Shown: piece by piece, positions 41,855 to 51,535 of the stretch | Layout of the letters: each line of letters begins with the position of its first letter | Position numbering within the stretch: the first letter of the stretch is position 1 | Assembly (NCBI GenBank): GCA_028709085.1 | Contig: JAQVXQ010000004.1 | Span: 1 to 55,487 of the forward strand | From: Salinivirgaceae bacterium | Lineage (GTDB): Bacteria; Bacteroidota; Bacteroidia; Bacteroidales; Salinivirgaceae | Reading direction: 5' to 3' | Length of the DNA: 55,487 nucleotides | The notes under the pieces: generated by a model | What the model saw: only the letters and a program-made list of their open reading frames with translations | What the model was told of the DNA's origin: nothing | Database searches by the model: none | Translations under genes and position numbers: made by a program

Positions 41855-43114
41855 TCATTCACATAACATTTCTACTGTTTTAATTTGAGTTCCCGTAGCT
41901 TTAATTATTTTAAACGTAAAGTTACTAATTGTAATCACTTGATTTTGTTTGGGAATATTTCGATGATGATGAATTATAAATCCGGCTAAGGTTTCATAGG
42001 ATTCATTTTCCTCAATTCCAAAACCATATTTTTCATTTAAATGATCAATTTCCAATCGTCCAGAAAACAAATATTTATTATCCTCTAACTTTTTCTCTTC
42101 ATATAGATTCGTATCATGTTCATCCTCAATCTCCCCAATTATTTCCTCTATAATGTCCTCCATGGTAACAACTCCGCTTGTGCCTCCGAATTCATCAACA
42201 ACCAATGCGATACTCTTTCTTTGTTTTATGAGTTTCCCCAATAGTTTATTGGCGGGCATTGTTTCAGGAACAATTGGTATAGCATGGATAATACTTTTTA
42301 TTGTACTTGGCATAATCAACATATCGCTTGTATGAACATAGCCAATGATATTGTCGATATTATCATCATACACTAATATTCTTGAATATCCTGTTTTTGT
42401 GAAAAGTAAAACTACATCACAAACTTCTTCCGTAGAATCTACTGCAACCAGCTCATTTCGTGGAACAACACATTCTCGCACGGTTATATCCCTAAAGTCG
42501 AGCACATTGCGAAACATCTTCACGTTACTCTCGGCTAGTGCTTGATTCTGAGTATCGGGTTTATGATTATAGATTAGATCTCCGAGGTCATAACGGTCAA
42601 AAACAGAAACTTTTCCTCTCTTTATACTTTTCTTCCCTGCAATAAGTCGTAAAAAAAGGTTGGACAAAATTGTTGTGAAACGAGCAATAGGAAACAATAT
42701 GATATAAAACAACATTACTGGAAAGGCAAATACTCGTAATACTTTGTTTGGATTAATTCGGAATAATATTTTAGGAGTAAACTCGCCCGTGATTAATATG
42801 ACCATTGTTGAAATTAGTGTCTGAATGAGTAAGACGAGCCAATCATTAATTACTACAATTCGGATAAACGGTTCAAGAATAAGGGCTATAAAAATACCAT
42901 ATACTACGAGCGCTAAGTTGTTGCCAATAAGCATTGTTGCTATAAACTGAGATGGGTTCTTTAGAAACAATCCCATTATAAATGAGGAGTATCGACTTTT
43001 TTTTCGTTCTATTTCAATTTTCAATTTACTGGCGGTAATGTAAGCAATCTCTATTCCTGAGAAAAACGCAGAAAAAAAGACGGCTATAACAGTAATTATA
43101 ATATATGTTTGCAC
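41855..43114 (-). CDS. CNNM/CBS-domain transporter-like protein (hemolysin C / CorC family)
   Basis: A 419-residue protein: a DUF21/CNNM transmembrane domain (about residues 1-190, four hydrophobic segments starting IIITVIAVFFSAFFSG), two CBS motifs (about 205-325) with VRECVVPRNELVAVDST and ALVVDEFGGTSGVVTMEDIIEEIIGEIEDEHD, and a C-terminal CorC/HlyC domain. Related proteins handle Mg2+ or Na+ or, as GldE, support gliding in flavobacteria. The label hemolysin is historical. It follows lptC after a 238-nt gap that includes a CCCAC/GTGGG hairpin near 43190. The CBS pair probably binds ATP-Mg. Confidence 0.88.
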   Translation of the reverse strand: MQTYIIITVIAVFFSAFFSGIEIAYITASKLKIEIERKKSRYSSFIMGLFLKNPSQFIATMLIGNNLALVVYGIFIALILEPFIRIVVINDWLVLLIQTLISTMVILITGEFTPKILFRINPNKVLRVFAFPVMLFYIILFPIARFTTILSNLFLRLIAGKKSIKRGKVSVFDRYDLGDLIYNHKPDTQNQALAESNVKMFRNVLDFRDITVRECVVPRNELVAVDSTEEVCDVVLLFTKTGYSRILVYDDNIDNIIGYVHTSDMLIMPSTIKSIIHAIPIVPETMPANKLLGKLIKQRKSIALVVDEFGGTSGVVTMEDIIEEIIGEIEDEHDTNLYEEKKLEDNKYLFSGRLEIDHLNEKYGFGIEENESYETLAGFIIHHHRNIPKQNQVITISNFTFKIIKATGTQIKTVEMLCE

Positions 43115-43352
43115 TTATTCTACTTTATTAAATGTCTATCCACTTTCGAGTCTAATTTCAACAAAATCTGAAAATCAATTCCTCTAAACCGTCCCACAAA
43201 GTGGGCACTATACCTTTTTAACATCCATTAAATGGGGTAAAGAAAGAAAATCGGTTCTAAATTTAGATGTAAAAATGGATAACCATTATTTATGAATATT
43301 AAATTGTTAATATACATTAGACAATCCAAATTTAGTAATTATTCTGTAATTC

Positions 43353-43970
43353 TCAGAAAGGAGTATCTTCACTATCTGTTTGAATTGGTGCAAAATCCTT
43401 CTGGTTCACATTAAATACCCCCTTAGTCTTGTATATTTTCCAGTCGGTGAAATCTTGTTTTGCACGAAATCCGCGTCCTACAATTATTCCATCATTATCA
43501 GTGACTCTAATGGACTTATCGCTTTTTATCTCTTCGCTATTCTCATCCCATTCAAGAAATTCAGTGTTGAAAATGGTTCCTTCCGCATTTTTAGCTTCAA
43601 CATTTCCTGATGCTTCCCATCGTAGCTCTTTTTCATAATATACCGCTTCATTGGCTGAAAGATAAGAGGTTATCTTCATATTTTCATCAAAAAACTCAAC
43701 TAAAATTCCGTTTGGGAACTCTGTTTTTGGCTGTTCGATCATGGAAAAAAGGTTCACCGTTTTTGCTACTACATGTAGATTAACTTTCCCATACTGGCTA
43801 TGATACATATCCATATTCTCAGCCGACATGCTGGGTAAATCTACGATATTTGGAACGCTACGCATTTCGTCAATCTTATCGGTACAGCTATAAAAAAACA
43901 GTGGTAGGCAAATTGCAAATAATGCAATTAACCCACCACTATTGTACATGTTCTTATATGTTCGGATCAT
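43353..43970 (-). CDS. lptC: LPS export ABC transporter periplasmic protein LptC
   Basis: A 205-residue lipoprotein with lipobox FYSC (Cys29) in place of the transmembrane anchor seen in proteobacteria. The LptC beta-jellyroll follows: KTEFPNGILVEFFDENMKITSYLSANEAVYYEKELRWEASGNVEAKNAEGTIFNTEFLEWDE shows the alternating strand and DENM pattern. It links the LptBFG pump to LptA in moving lipopolysaccharide across the periplasm. Its start overlaps the TPR gene by 4 nt (ATGA type), so translation is coupled. It ends before the CNNM gene. Confidence 0.85.
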   Translation of the reverse strand: MIRTYKNMYNSGGLIALFAICLPLFFYSCTDKIDEMRSVPNIVDLPSMSAENMDMYHSQYGKVNLHVVAKTVNLFSMIEQPKTEFPNGILVEFFDENMKITSYLSANEAVYYEKELRWEASGNVEAKNAEGTIFNTEFLEWDENSEEIKSDKSIRVTDNDGIIVGRGFRAKQDFTDWKIYKTKGVFNVNQKDFAPIQTDSEDTPF

Positions 43971-45313
43971 TTACGTACCCTAACTCGTGTTGTTTCACCA
44001 ATCCATCCGGGGACTGTCCATTCTTGTCCATCAGTTAAGTCGTTAAAAAAAGCTGTCTCTTGCGTTGGGAAATAGGCAGAGTAGGTAGAAATTAATCCGT
44101 TGGCTTCATCTGCTAAATTTGGATCAACGCGCTTAGCTTGCATAAACTTATCAACGGCTGCCCAATATGCAGTGGTTTTTTCAAATTCATCGTCACTAAT
44201 AGTACTATTATATGAAGCGTAAAGTCGACCAATAACAATAAATGAACGTCCATCATTTGGATTCAAGCTCAACGCCAAATTTGCTATTCTACGAACCTCA
44301 ACGGGGTTCTTTTTAGCTGCCATCATAATGAGAGCTAAATCGGAGTAATAACCCGCTTTTAAACTGTCATTCGTTTCCAAAGTTATCGCCTGCTCATAAT
44401 AAGGAATTGCTTTATCGAAATCTTTTTTAGCGATAAAATAAGCCCCCAATTTAAAGGCTGAATTGGCTGATGGCTCAATACTGTGCAATTTTTCTGCAAC
44501 TTTTGCATATAACTCTGTATCTTCACATTTAACGGTTTTCAATAAATTCAAAACAGCGTTAATTGTTTCCACATCATCTGGATTTTCGTCGTATTTACGT
44601 TTCAGAACGGGAACGAGTGTCTCGCAGGTGGCTGCTCCACTATTGGAAAATATCAATTGAACATTATCAAGAATTTGCTTTTCCGACTCTCTATCCTTTT
44701 CATTGGTTGCCATTTTCAATTTATGCTCCATGATATCCATTGATGTTGCAAAATTGCTTACCATCTGATCTTGATTAATCTCCTCTTTCAAAAATCGAGT
44801 TAATGAAATTTGCATAAACGCATTGATTCCAAAACCGGGAACTTGGTTTCTATCAATGTTTATGGCTTCAACTAAAAAATCATATGCTTCGAGATATCGA
44901 TCTTTATTCAAATCGCGCAAATCGACTGCTTTTCGCGTCAAAATTTCGGCTGCATTTCCTTGGTACTTAATTCGTTGATCGTAAATCATCATAATAGTAT
45001 CAACATAAGCATTTCGTAATGCAACATCTTTTGTTGAATTAATTAAAGTTTTGTAAAGCACTACCCCATGAATATACATGTTATTGCTTGCTCTGGGTGC
45101 TTCAAAAAACACAATTCTCCATGCCTTAACAGCCTCATTATATGCCTTTTGCTTATAATACTGCTGATACATTGACAAATTCTCTAACGCTCGAATACTA
45201 TCTTGTCCTTTCCCGTACTTAGAGCCATCTTCAACACCTTTTTGTGCTAGGGCTGAAAAGGTGAAAAACGCTATTGACAAACTGATTGTTACAAATATTT
45301 TTCTCAGAATCAT
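43967..45313 (-). CDS. Exported tetratricopeptide-repeat protein
   Basis: 448 residues with a signal peptide (residues 1-23, ALAQK). Helical repeats run across most of the mature region; FKLGAYFIAKKDFDKAIPYYEQAI (near 280) is a clear TPR. TPR units usually bind partner proteins, here probably in the periplasm. The C-terminus WTVPGWIGETTRVRVRK is conserved in shape among Bacteroidota homologues. It lies 36 nt after the outer-membrane barrel gene and is translationally coupled to lptC. Participation in outer-membrane or LPS biogenesis is inferred from context. Confidence 0.85.
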   Translation of the reverse strand: MILRKIFVTISLSIAFFTFSALAQKGVEDGSKYGKGQDSIRALENLSMYQQYYKQKAYNEAVKAWRIVFFEAPRASNNMYIHGVVLYKTLINSTKDVALRNAYVDTIMMIYDQRIKYQGNAAEILTRKAVDLRDLNKDRYLEAYDFLVEAINIDRNQVPGFGINAFMQISLTRFLKEEINQDQMVSNFATSMDIMEHKLKMATNEKDRESEKQILDNVQLIFSNSGAATCETLVPVLKRKYDENPDDVETINAVLNLLKTVKCEDTELYAKVAEKLHSIEPSANSAFKLGAYFIAKKDFDKAIPYYEQAITLETNDSLKAGYYSDLALIMMAAKKNPVEVRRIANLALSLNPNDGRSFIVIGRLYASYNSTISDDEFEKTTAYWAAVDKFMQAKRVDPNLADEANGLISTYSAYFPTQETAFFNDLTDGQEWTVPGWIGETTRVRVRK

Positions 45314-45349
45314 GGGTTTAAATTTTTTATAGTTTATTTCAAAAAATAA

Positions 45350-46621
45350 TTAATCATATTTAGGTTTGTAGAACCATATTTCACTGAATCGAATTTTAAG
45401 GCTCATTTTAGCAAAGTAGTCCTTAATCTGATTGTTGGTATTTGTTCCCATCTGCCCAACTTGCAAGTCAATATCTAGGTTATAAAGACCTCGACGAATT
45501 GGAAAACCTACACCGGTTGCAACTCCAAAGTTTGGTATATCGGTCCCACTGACAGTCAGGTTGGTACTTTCAAAAAATGCGCCAAAACGATAGGTTGATC
45601 GTTTAAAATAACTTATTGCAGAATTCCATTGTGGAATAACCGACATTCCCAAAGCTAATCGATGGGAGTTTTTTGTATTGCTATAATTCGTTGCCTTCCA
45701 GTTTGAAAAAGAGTAATCGAATCCAATCGTTTTTTTATTAGACGTCACTATTCCCAGTCCCAATGAAAAGCTCATTGGTCTTTCTAACACTATATCTTTA
45801 TTGAAGCTGGAGTCGATTAAATATGCAAATCCATTGTCGTCAACAGACCATAAATTTTCACCGGTAGTAACCCCTTTTAACATATTCTCGATTCCATTGA
45901 GTTTTGTCTTTGGAGTAAACGTAAGTCCAATATTATACATTGAATTTTCGGATCGTAGTATTCGATAATGGGCACCAAAGGAGACACTAAAGTCGCTTAT
46001 TTGTTGCTTTATTCCTTGTTGAGTATTATAACTACCTCCCAATCCTGGAAAAACTAATGTATTGGTCTCTTCAAGTCGTCCAAATGTATAACTTGCTGTA
46101 ATTGCTGCCGAAAAATTTTCGAAAATATCGAAACTGTTACTTAAATAAAGGTTATTAATTCCCCCTGTACCAATATAATATTTTTCAACATCACCAATTC
46201 CAGTAACAAACTCACTATCAATAATTTTATATCCTCTGGAAGAAATTGGAATTAGCCCTATACTAGCACTCCATATTTTCGAGCCTCGAAAGCCAAAGGC
46301 AAAATAATTGAGATTAGAAGAGAATGATTGTTTTGTATTGCCGGGAACAGACAAATGAGAAAAATCGGATTTCAAACCAAATTCCAATACAAAAGTGAGC
46401 GTGTCTATGGAACTTAAAGCAGCCGGGTTAGCAATATTCAGTGAATTTCGTTTAAATAATCCAACAGCAACTCCCCCCATGCCACTATTCACGATATTGC
46501 TCGTGTTTTCCATTAATCCTAATCCAATTTTTGAGTAGGGACTTTGTGTTTGTAATTGAGCAAAAGCACCACTAATAGTGAATGTTATTGCAGTTGCTAT
46601 AAATAATATTTTTTTATGCAT
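45350..46621 (-). CDS. Outer-membrane beta-barrel protein of unknown function
   Basis: 423 residues; signal peptide 1-21 (SGAFAQ). QSPYSKIGLGLMENTSNIVNSGMGGVAVGL is the conserved start of a Bacteroidota barrel family distantly related to FadL/PorV-like porins. Alternating hydrophobic/polar strands with frequent Gly and aromatic residues continue to the C-terminus (KMSLKIRFSEIWFYK). Transport or biogenesis function is unknown. Its start overlaps the coaX end by 8 nt, and the pair with coaX is common in the phylum. Confidence 0.82.
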   Translation of the reverse strand: MHKKILFIATAITFTISGAFAQLQTQSPYSKIGLGLMENTSNIVNSGMGGVAVGLFKRNSLNIANPAALSSIDTLTFVLEFGLKSDFSHLSVPGNTKQSFSSNLNYFAFGFRGSKIWSASIGLIPISSRGYKIIDSEFVTGIGDVEKYYIGTGGINNLYLSNSFDIFENFSAAITASYTFGRLEETNTLVFPGLGGSYNTQQGIKQQISDFSVSFGAHYRILRSENSMYNIGLTFTPKTKLNGIENMLKGVTTGENLWSVDDNGFAYLIDSSFNKDIVLERPMSFSLGLGIVTSNKKTIGFDYSFSNWKATNYSNTKNSHRLALGMSVIPQWNSAISYFKRSTYRFGAFFESTNLTVSGTDIPNFGVATGVGFPIRRGLYNLDIDLQVGQMGTNTNNQIKDYFAKMSLKIRFSEIWFYKPKYD

Positions 46622-47327
46622 TGTATGTTAAAATCCGATTAAGACCAATTAAAACTAAATTTGGTTTGGCAAAGATGGTTCTTTTTATTTTATTGACAAA
46701 GAAATGACTCTCTCCTCCCGTTAAAACAACGGAAATATTTTCCTCAACTTCTTTAAATTTATGAATGGTTTCTTCAATTTCATATAAAAGTCCGTTGTAA
46801 ACTCCCCTGCCGATGGCATCGTTTGTATTTTTCCCATAGATCATAAAATCCGAGGGAGGAGTTCCAAGTGGCAATTGTGCTGTATAATAATTTAACGACT
46901 TGTAGCGTAACGATAACCCCGGCGAAATATTGCCACCCTTGAATACATTTCCATCCATAAAATCATAGGTAATAGCGGTACCGGCATCGATAACTAAAAC
47001 TTTAGATTCCGGAAACAGCACATTAGCTCCTACTCCACCAGCAATTCGGTCTAAGCCTAACGTCTTAGGAGTTTCGTATTCAATGGAAATTGGCATTTTA
47101 GAATTGTGCGTAAATAGATGTACAGAACCGTTTATGGAATCAAGATTTTTTCTCATTTCCGCCGTAATAGAGCCACTAGCAGAAACAATGACCGACAAAT
47201 TTTCACCCATAAATATTGATTTCCAATCAATCTCTTCGACTCGAAAAACTTTATTATCAATTAACTCATTCGATTCAAAATATCCAATTTTAACAAATGT
47301 ATTTCCTATGTCTATTGCTATATTCAT
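46614..47327 (-). CDS. coaX: Type III pantothenate kinase
   Basis: A 237-residue ASKHA-fold kinase for the first step of coenzyme A synthesis. The phosphate-1 motif IDIGNT is at residues 5-10, DRIAGGVGA near 97-105, VLVIDAGTAITYD near 110-122 with the catalytic Asp in IDAGT. Type III enzymes use monovalent cation and are not feedback-inhibited by CoA. It is the first gene of an envelope-biogenesis series running to 39479 and is divergent from the second SiaC gene. A TAGTTTTG box on the minus strand at 47351-47344 may be its -7 element. Confidence 0.93.
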   Translation of the reverse strand: MNIAIDIGNTFVKIGYFESNELIDNKVFRVEEIDWKSIFMGENLSVIVSASGSITAEMRKNLDSINGSVHLFTHNSKMPISIEYETPKTLGLDRIAGGVGANVLFPESKVLVIDAGTAITYDFMDGNVFKGGNISPGLSLRYKSLNYYTAQLPLGTPPSDFMIYGKNTNDAIGRGVYNGLLYEIEETIHKFKEVEENISVVLTGGESHFFVNKIKRTIFAKPNLVLIGLNRILTYNA

Positions 47328-47442
47328 AAAAGCTATTTTATCACAAAACTAAACTGTTTGATTGATATTTTTGCATTTAGTTAAAAAAAACAATTAATAC
47401 TGCAGGGGAATTCTAAATAAATCGATTTCTTAATTAAGATTA

Positions 47443-47472
47443 TTTGTTTTTCCTATAAAAACATTATCTTTG
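47443..47472 (+). promoter_or_regulatory. Promoter of the second SiaC-family gene
   Basis: TTTG (47443-47446), 18 bp, TATCTTTG (47465-47472): a full match to the Bacteroidota -33/-7 pattern, 63 nt upstream of the ATG. The clearest promoter in the window. Confidence 0.8.
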
Positions 47473-47535
47473 GAAATCAATCATTATCTTTCTCTTCCAT
47501 TATACGAAATAGAGAGAAAAAATTAGGGATAGAAC

Positions 47536-47928
47536 ATGGAAGCATTAATTATTGAAGCCACCCCAAAAACACCTCGGATAGTTTTCGATCCAGTAGAAAA
47601 TTATTTTGAGATTTCAGGTCGTTCTTTACCAGAAAACGTTGTAAAGACATACGATCCGGTTATTAAGTGGTTAGAAAAAAATCTGGGAAATCTTAAAAAT
47701 AGAAATATAGAGTTTAATTTCAAGATGGATTATTTGAATTCAGCGTCTGCAAAAATGATTTCACTTATTCTAACAAAACTCGAGGAATTTTACAAAACAG
47801 GAGTTCAAGTGGAAGTACATTGGTACTACAATACAGACGATGACGATATCCAATCGGAAGGTGAAATTTATGCGATGCTTAAAAAAGTACCCATAAAACT
47901 AATTGGAGTTGACGACTCTCAAGATTGA
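47536..47928 (+). CDS. SiaC-family (DUF1987) regulatory phosphoprotein, copy 2
   Basis: 130 residues, the same length as the paralogue at 68-460 and the same landmarks: TPKTPRIVFDPVENYFEISGRSLPENVVKTYDPVIKWLE, then the loop YLNSASAK, where Ser69 replaces the acceptor Thr of copy 1, and the acidic YNTDDDDIQSEGE turn. It has its own promoter (47443-47472) and terminator (47963-47994), so expression is independent of mfd. No siaB- or siaA-like partner is in the window. Likely a phosphorylation-controlled protein-binding switch; the partner is unknown. Confidence 0.88.
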   Translation: MEALIIEATPKTPRIVFDPVENYFEISGRSLPENVVKTYDPVIKWLEKNLGNLKNRNIEFNFKMDYLNSASAKMISLILTKLEEFYKTGVQVEVHWYYNTDDDDIQSEGEIYAMLKKVPIKLIGVDDSQD

Positions 47929-47962
47929 AAAATTACGAATTTATAATTTAATATAACATTCG

Positions 47963-47994
47963 ATAGCCTTATGGAACCCATAGGGCTATTTTTG
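47963..47994 (+). terminator. Terminator of the second SiaC-family gene
   Basis: Stem ATAGCCTTATG / CATAGGGCTAT with one G-T pair, GAACC loop, followed by TTTTTG. It begins 35 nt after the stop codon. Confidence 0.82.
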
Positions 47995-48052
47995 ATTGAT
48001 TCACAACGCTTAAACTTTAGCAAATAGTAGAAAATTATCTCATAAACAATTC

Positions 48053-51000
48053 ATGAATAATATCAAGAACCTACACCGGATTTCCGAGATATATCAAAAC
48101 CATCCCTCAATTCCAATCATTACACGTGAATTAAAAACCAAAAATAGTGCTTATTTGCAAGGACTTATTGACTCGTCGTTCAGTTGTGTTCTGTTTGAAA
48201 TATTTAAAAAAACAGGCAAGGATATACTAGTAATAATGAACGATCGGGAGGAAGCTGCCTATCTTTACAATGAAAGTCAGGGGGTTTTGGGAGATGAACG
48301 GTGCGACTTGTTGGTCTCTGGTTTCAAAAGGGCAATTGTTTATGGACAAGCCGAACCCGAATCTGCACTTCTGAGAAGTGAATCATTGCGGCAAATTGCT
48401 AATACCAAGAGAGATTCAAAACTGATTATAACATACCCTGAATCGTTAATGGAATCGACGGTATCGTACGAGCAAATCGAAGCGAATACCCTAACACTCA
48501 ACAAAAACGAAAATATATCCATTGATTTTCTAACCGAACTTTTAATAACCTATAAATTTGAGTTGGTAGACTTTGTCTTTGAACCCGGACAATATGCAGT
48601 TCGAGGATCCATTGTCGATATATTTTCCTATTCCAATACAAGACCGTATCGAATTGATTTCTTTGGCGATGTAGTGGATTCACTAAGAACATTCGATTTA
48701 GAGACTCAGATTTCAAATTCGCATATAAATCAAATAAAAATAATCCCCGATTTAAGTCTAAAAAGTTCCGGCGAAACACGGTATCCCATAACCCATTTAT
48801 TAAAAGATGATACGATTCTGGTGTTCGACGACGTTCGATTTACACTTGAAAGAATAAAGCATTTGGATCAAATTGCGTACGAGAAAAAAAATACGATTGA
48901 TGAGGATATTTACAATATCATAGTTAATAGAAGCGAATTAGAAAAAGAGTTGAAACGCTTTAAAACGATTTACCGATCAAGAAGCGATGATGAAAAGGCT
49001 GTCATAAAATTCAACACTTCGGTGCAGCCAAATTTTTCAAAAAACTTTGACCTTTTACAAACAACCGTTTCCGAATTTACACAGAAGGATTACGAAGTCA
49101 TAATTGTATCGGAGCAACAAAAACAACTCGACCGAATAACGAATATTTTAGACCAAATTGACCCAAATACCACTTTTACACCATTACTGGGGAATATTCA
49201 TGGCGGTTTTGTGGATCATGACGTACGGATTTGCGTTTTTACCGATCATCAAATTTTTGATCGATACCAACGCTATCGAGTGAAGCTTGGTTTTACACGA
49301 AAGGAATCCTTAACCATAGAGGAGTTAACTGATCTACATCCAGGCGATTATGTGGTACACATGGATCATGGAATTGGGCAATTTGGCGGACTGGAGAATA
49401 TTGAGGTAAATGGCAAACGGCAAGAAGTTGTAAAACTAGTTTATCGCGACAAAGACACCCTTTATGTGAACATTCATGCGCTACATAAAATTAGCAAATA
49501 CAAGGGCAAAGATGCCACTCCTCCGAAAATCCACAAGCTTGGTTCGAGCGTTTGGCAGAATACAAAATCGAATGCTAAAAATAAAATAAAGGATATTGCT
49601 CGTGAATTAATTTCGCTTTATGCTGAGCGGATTAAGCAAACAGGCCATGCGTTTCCGGGTGATTCCTATTTAAGCACCCAATTGGAAGCCAGTTTTATTT
49701 ATGAAGATACGCCCGACCAAGAATCGGCCACAAAGGCAGTAAAAGCGGATATGGAAAACATGGCTCCCATGGATCGATTAATATGTGGCGACGTGGGATT
49801 TGGGAAAACGGAAATTGCGATTAGAGCAGCATTTAAAGCCGTGTGCGATAGCAAACAGGTAGCCGTTCTTGTTCCCACAACCATATTGGCATTTCAACAC
49901 AACAAGACATTTTCGGATCGACTAAAGAACTTTCCCGTTAATATTGAATATTTATCAAGAATGCGATCAGCAGCCGATCAACGAAAAATCCTAAACGGAC
50001 TCAAAGATGGCACGATTGATATCATTATTGGAACGCATAGAATAGCGTCCAACGATATAATATTCAAAGATTTAGGACTTCTAATTATTGACGAGGAGCA
50101 AAAATTTGGAGTCAGAACGAAAGAGAAACTGCGGGCAATGAAAGTCAATGTAGATACTTTAACAATGACCGCAACCCCCATTCCAAGAACGCTCCAATTT
50201 TCGTTAATGGGAGCACGTGATTTGTCGATCATAAAAACCCCACCACCAAACCGACTGCCAATTACCACAGAAATACACGCATTTGACACAAAATTAATTG
50301 CCGATGCCGTAAATTTTGAAGTGGAACGCGGAGGTCAAGTATTTTTCATTCACAATCGAGTTCAAAACATTGCCGAAATTGAAACCATTATCCGACAAGC
50401 ATGTCCGGGAATAAGAACCGTTCATGCCCATGGACAGATGGAAGGGAAAAGGTTGGAGAAAATTATGCTCGACTTTATTGACGAAAAATATGATGTCCTG
50501 ATCGCAACAACGATTATTGAATCCGGTTTGGATATCCCCAATGCGAATACAATTATAATAAACGATGCGCAAAACTTTGGACTGAGCGACTTACATCAAC
50601 TTAGGGGACGGGTAGGAAGATCCAATAAAAAAGCAGTTTGTTATCTGCTTACGCCTCCGTTAAACTTTTTGCCAGCCGAGTCGCGTCGGAGATTGCAAGC
50701 CATTGAATCGTTTACGGAACTTGGTTCGGGGTTCAACATCGCATTGCAGGATTTGGATATTCGAGGAGCAGGAAATCTTTTGGGAGGCGAACAGAGCGGA
50801 TTTATTTCAGAACTTGGTTATGAAACCTATCAACGCGTGTTGCATGAGGCTATGTTTGAACTGAAAGAACAAGAGTTTAAAAATCTATTGGGCGGACAAG
50901 CCCTGGAGGCACAAACACAAGAGTTGCTCGATTTCAGAGATTGCACCCTCGAAACCGACCTAGAACTAATGTTTCCCGACAGTTATATCCGAAATATATC

Positions 51001-51394
51001 GGAGAGAGTAAAGCTTTATAAACGACTCGATGCAATGACAACCGACGAAGAACTCGATGCGTTTAAAATCATGCTTTTGGATCGTTTTGGGAAAATCCCC
51101 AATGAATCCAACGAATTAATCAATGTTGTTCGGCTTAGACGTAAAGCCGTTTTTCTGGGATTGGAGAAGATTATTTTAAAACAGGAGAAAATGCTTTGCT
51201 ACTTTATATCGGACAAAGAGTCGTCGTTTTACGATGGCGAAGTGTTTGGAAATCTATTATTGTCGATACAGCATCAGCCCAAGTTAGCCCGAATACAGGA
51301 ACATGGCGGAAAACTCCGATTGATTGTAGAGAATATAAAATCGATTTCAAAAGCCATTGATGTTCTCAATAAACTTGATCCCCCAACTTTATAA
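48053..51394 (+). CDS. mfd: Transcription-repair coupling factor
   Basis: A 1113-residue translocase that removes RNA polymerase stalled at DNA damage and recruits UvrA. The UvrB-like N-terminal part is residues 1-300. The RNA-polymerase-interacting CarD/TRCF domain is near 427-500 (DLHPGDYVVHMDHGIGQFGG). The RecG-like helicase follows, with Walker A GDVGFGKTE near 579 and DEEQ in IIDEEQKFGVRTKEK, and the TRG motif region HQLRGRVGRS. The C-terminal TRCF domain spans about 970-1090. Length is normal. It stands alone between SiaC copy 2 and a convergent lipoprotein gene. Confidence 0.97.
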   Translation: MNNIKNLHRISEIYQNHPSIPIITRELKTKNSAYLQGLIDSSFSCVLFEIFKKTGKDILVIMNDREEAAYLYNESQGVLGDERCDLLVSGFKRAIVYGQAEPESALLRSESLRQIANTKRDSKLIITYPESLMESTVSYEQIEANTLTLNKNENISIDFLTELLITYKFELVDFVFEPGQYAVRGSIVDIFSYSNTRPYRIDFFGDVVDSLRTFDLETQISNSHINQIKIIPDLSLKSSGETRYPITHLLKDDTILVFDDVRFTLERIKHLDQIAYEKKNTIDEDIYNIIVNRSELEKELKRFKTIYRSRSDDEKAVIKFNTSVQPNFSKNFDLLQTTVSEFTQKDYEVIIVSEQQKQLDRITNILDQIDPNTTFTPLLGNIHGGFVDHDVRICVFTDHQIFDRYQRYRVKLGFTRKESLTIEELTDLHPGDYVVHMDHGIGQFGGLENIEVNGKRQEVVKLVYRDKDTLYVNIHALHKISKYKGKDATPPKIHKLGSSVWQNTKSNAKNKIKDIARELISLYAERIKQTGHAFPGDSYLSTQLEASFIYEDTPDQESATKAVKADMENMAPMDRLICGDVGFGKTEIAIRAAFKAVCDSKQVAVLVPTTILAFQHNKTFSDRLKNFPVNIEYLSRMRSAADQRKILNGLKDGTIDIIIGTHRIASNDIIFKDLGLLIIDEEQKFGVRTKEKLRAMKVNVDTLTMTATPIPRTLQFSLMGARDLSIIKTPPPNRLPITTEIHAFDTKLIADAVNFEVERGGQVFFIHNRVQNIAEIETIIRQACPGIRTVHAHGQMEGKRLEKIMLDFIDEKYDVLIATTIIESGLDIPNANTIIINDAQNFGLSDLHQLRGRVGRSNKKAVCYLLTPPLNFLPAESRRRLQAIESFTELGSGFNIALQDLDIRGAGNLLGGEQSGFISELGYETYQRVLHEAMFELKEQEFKNLLGGQALEAQTQELLDFRDCTLETDLELMFPDSYIRNISERVKLYKRLDAMTTDEELDAFKIMLLDRFGKIPNESNELINVVRLRRKAVFLGLEKIILKQEKMLCYFISDKESSFYDGEVFGNLLLSIQHQPKLARIQEHGGKLRLIVENIKSISKAIDVLNKLDPPTL

Positions 51395-51535
51395 TCCGTT
51401 ACAATAGGCAAAAAATATGGTTAAACACTATTCTTTCATGGTTGTAAACACATTTGGTTTTACAACTTTTACACTATTTTGTTGAATCCACTTCAAGGAA
51501 TCAAATTGCAAGTTGCACGAAAAGGATAGACAACC

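Noticed and set aside
43185..43210. CCCAC / GTGGG hairpin upstream of the CNNM gene as a terminator
   Set aside because: A five-base stem without a following T run on the relevant strand; too weak to call.
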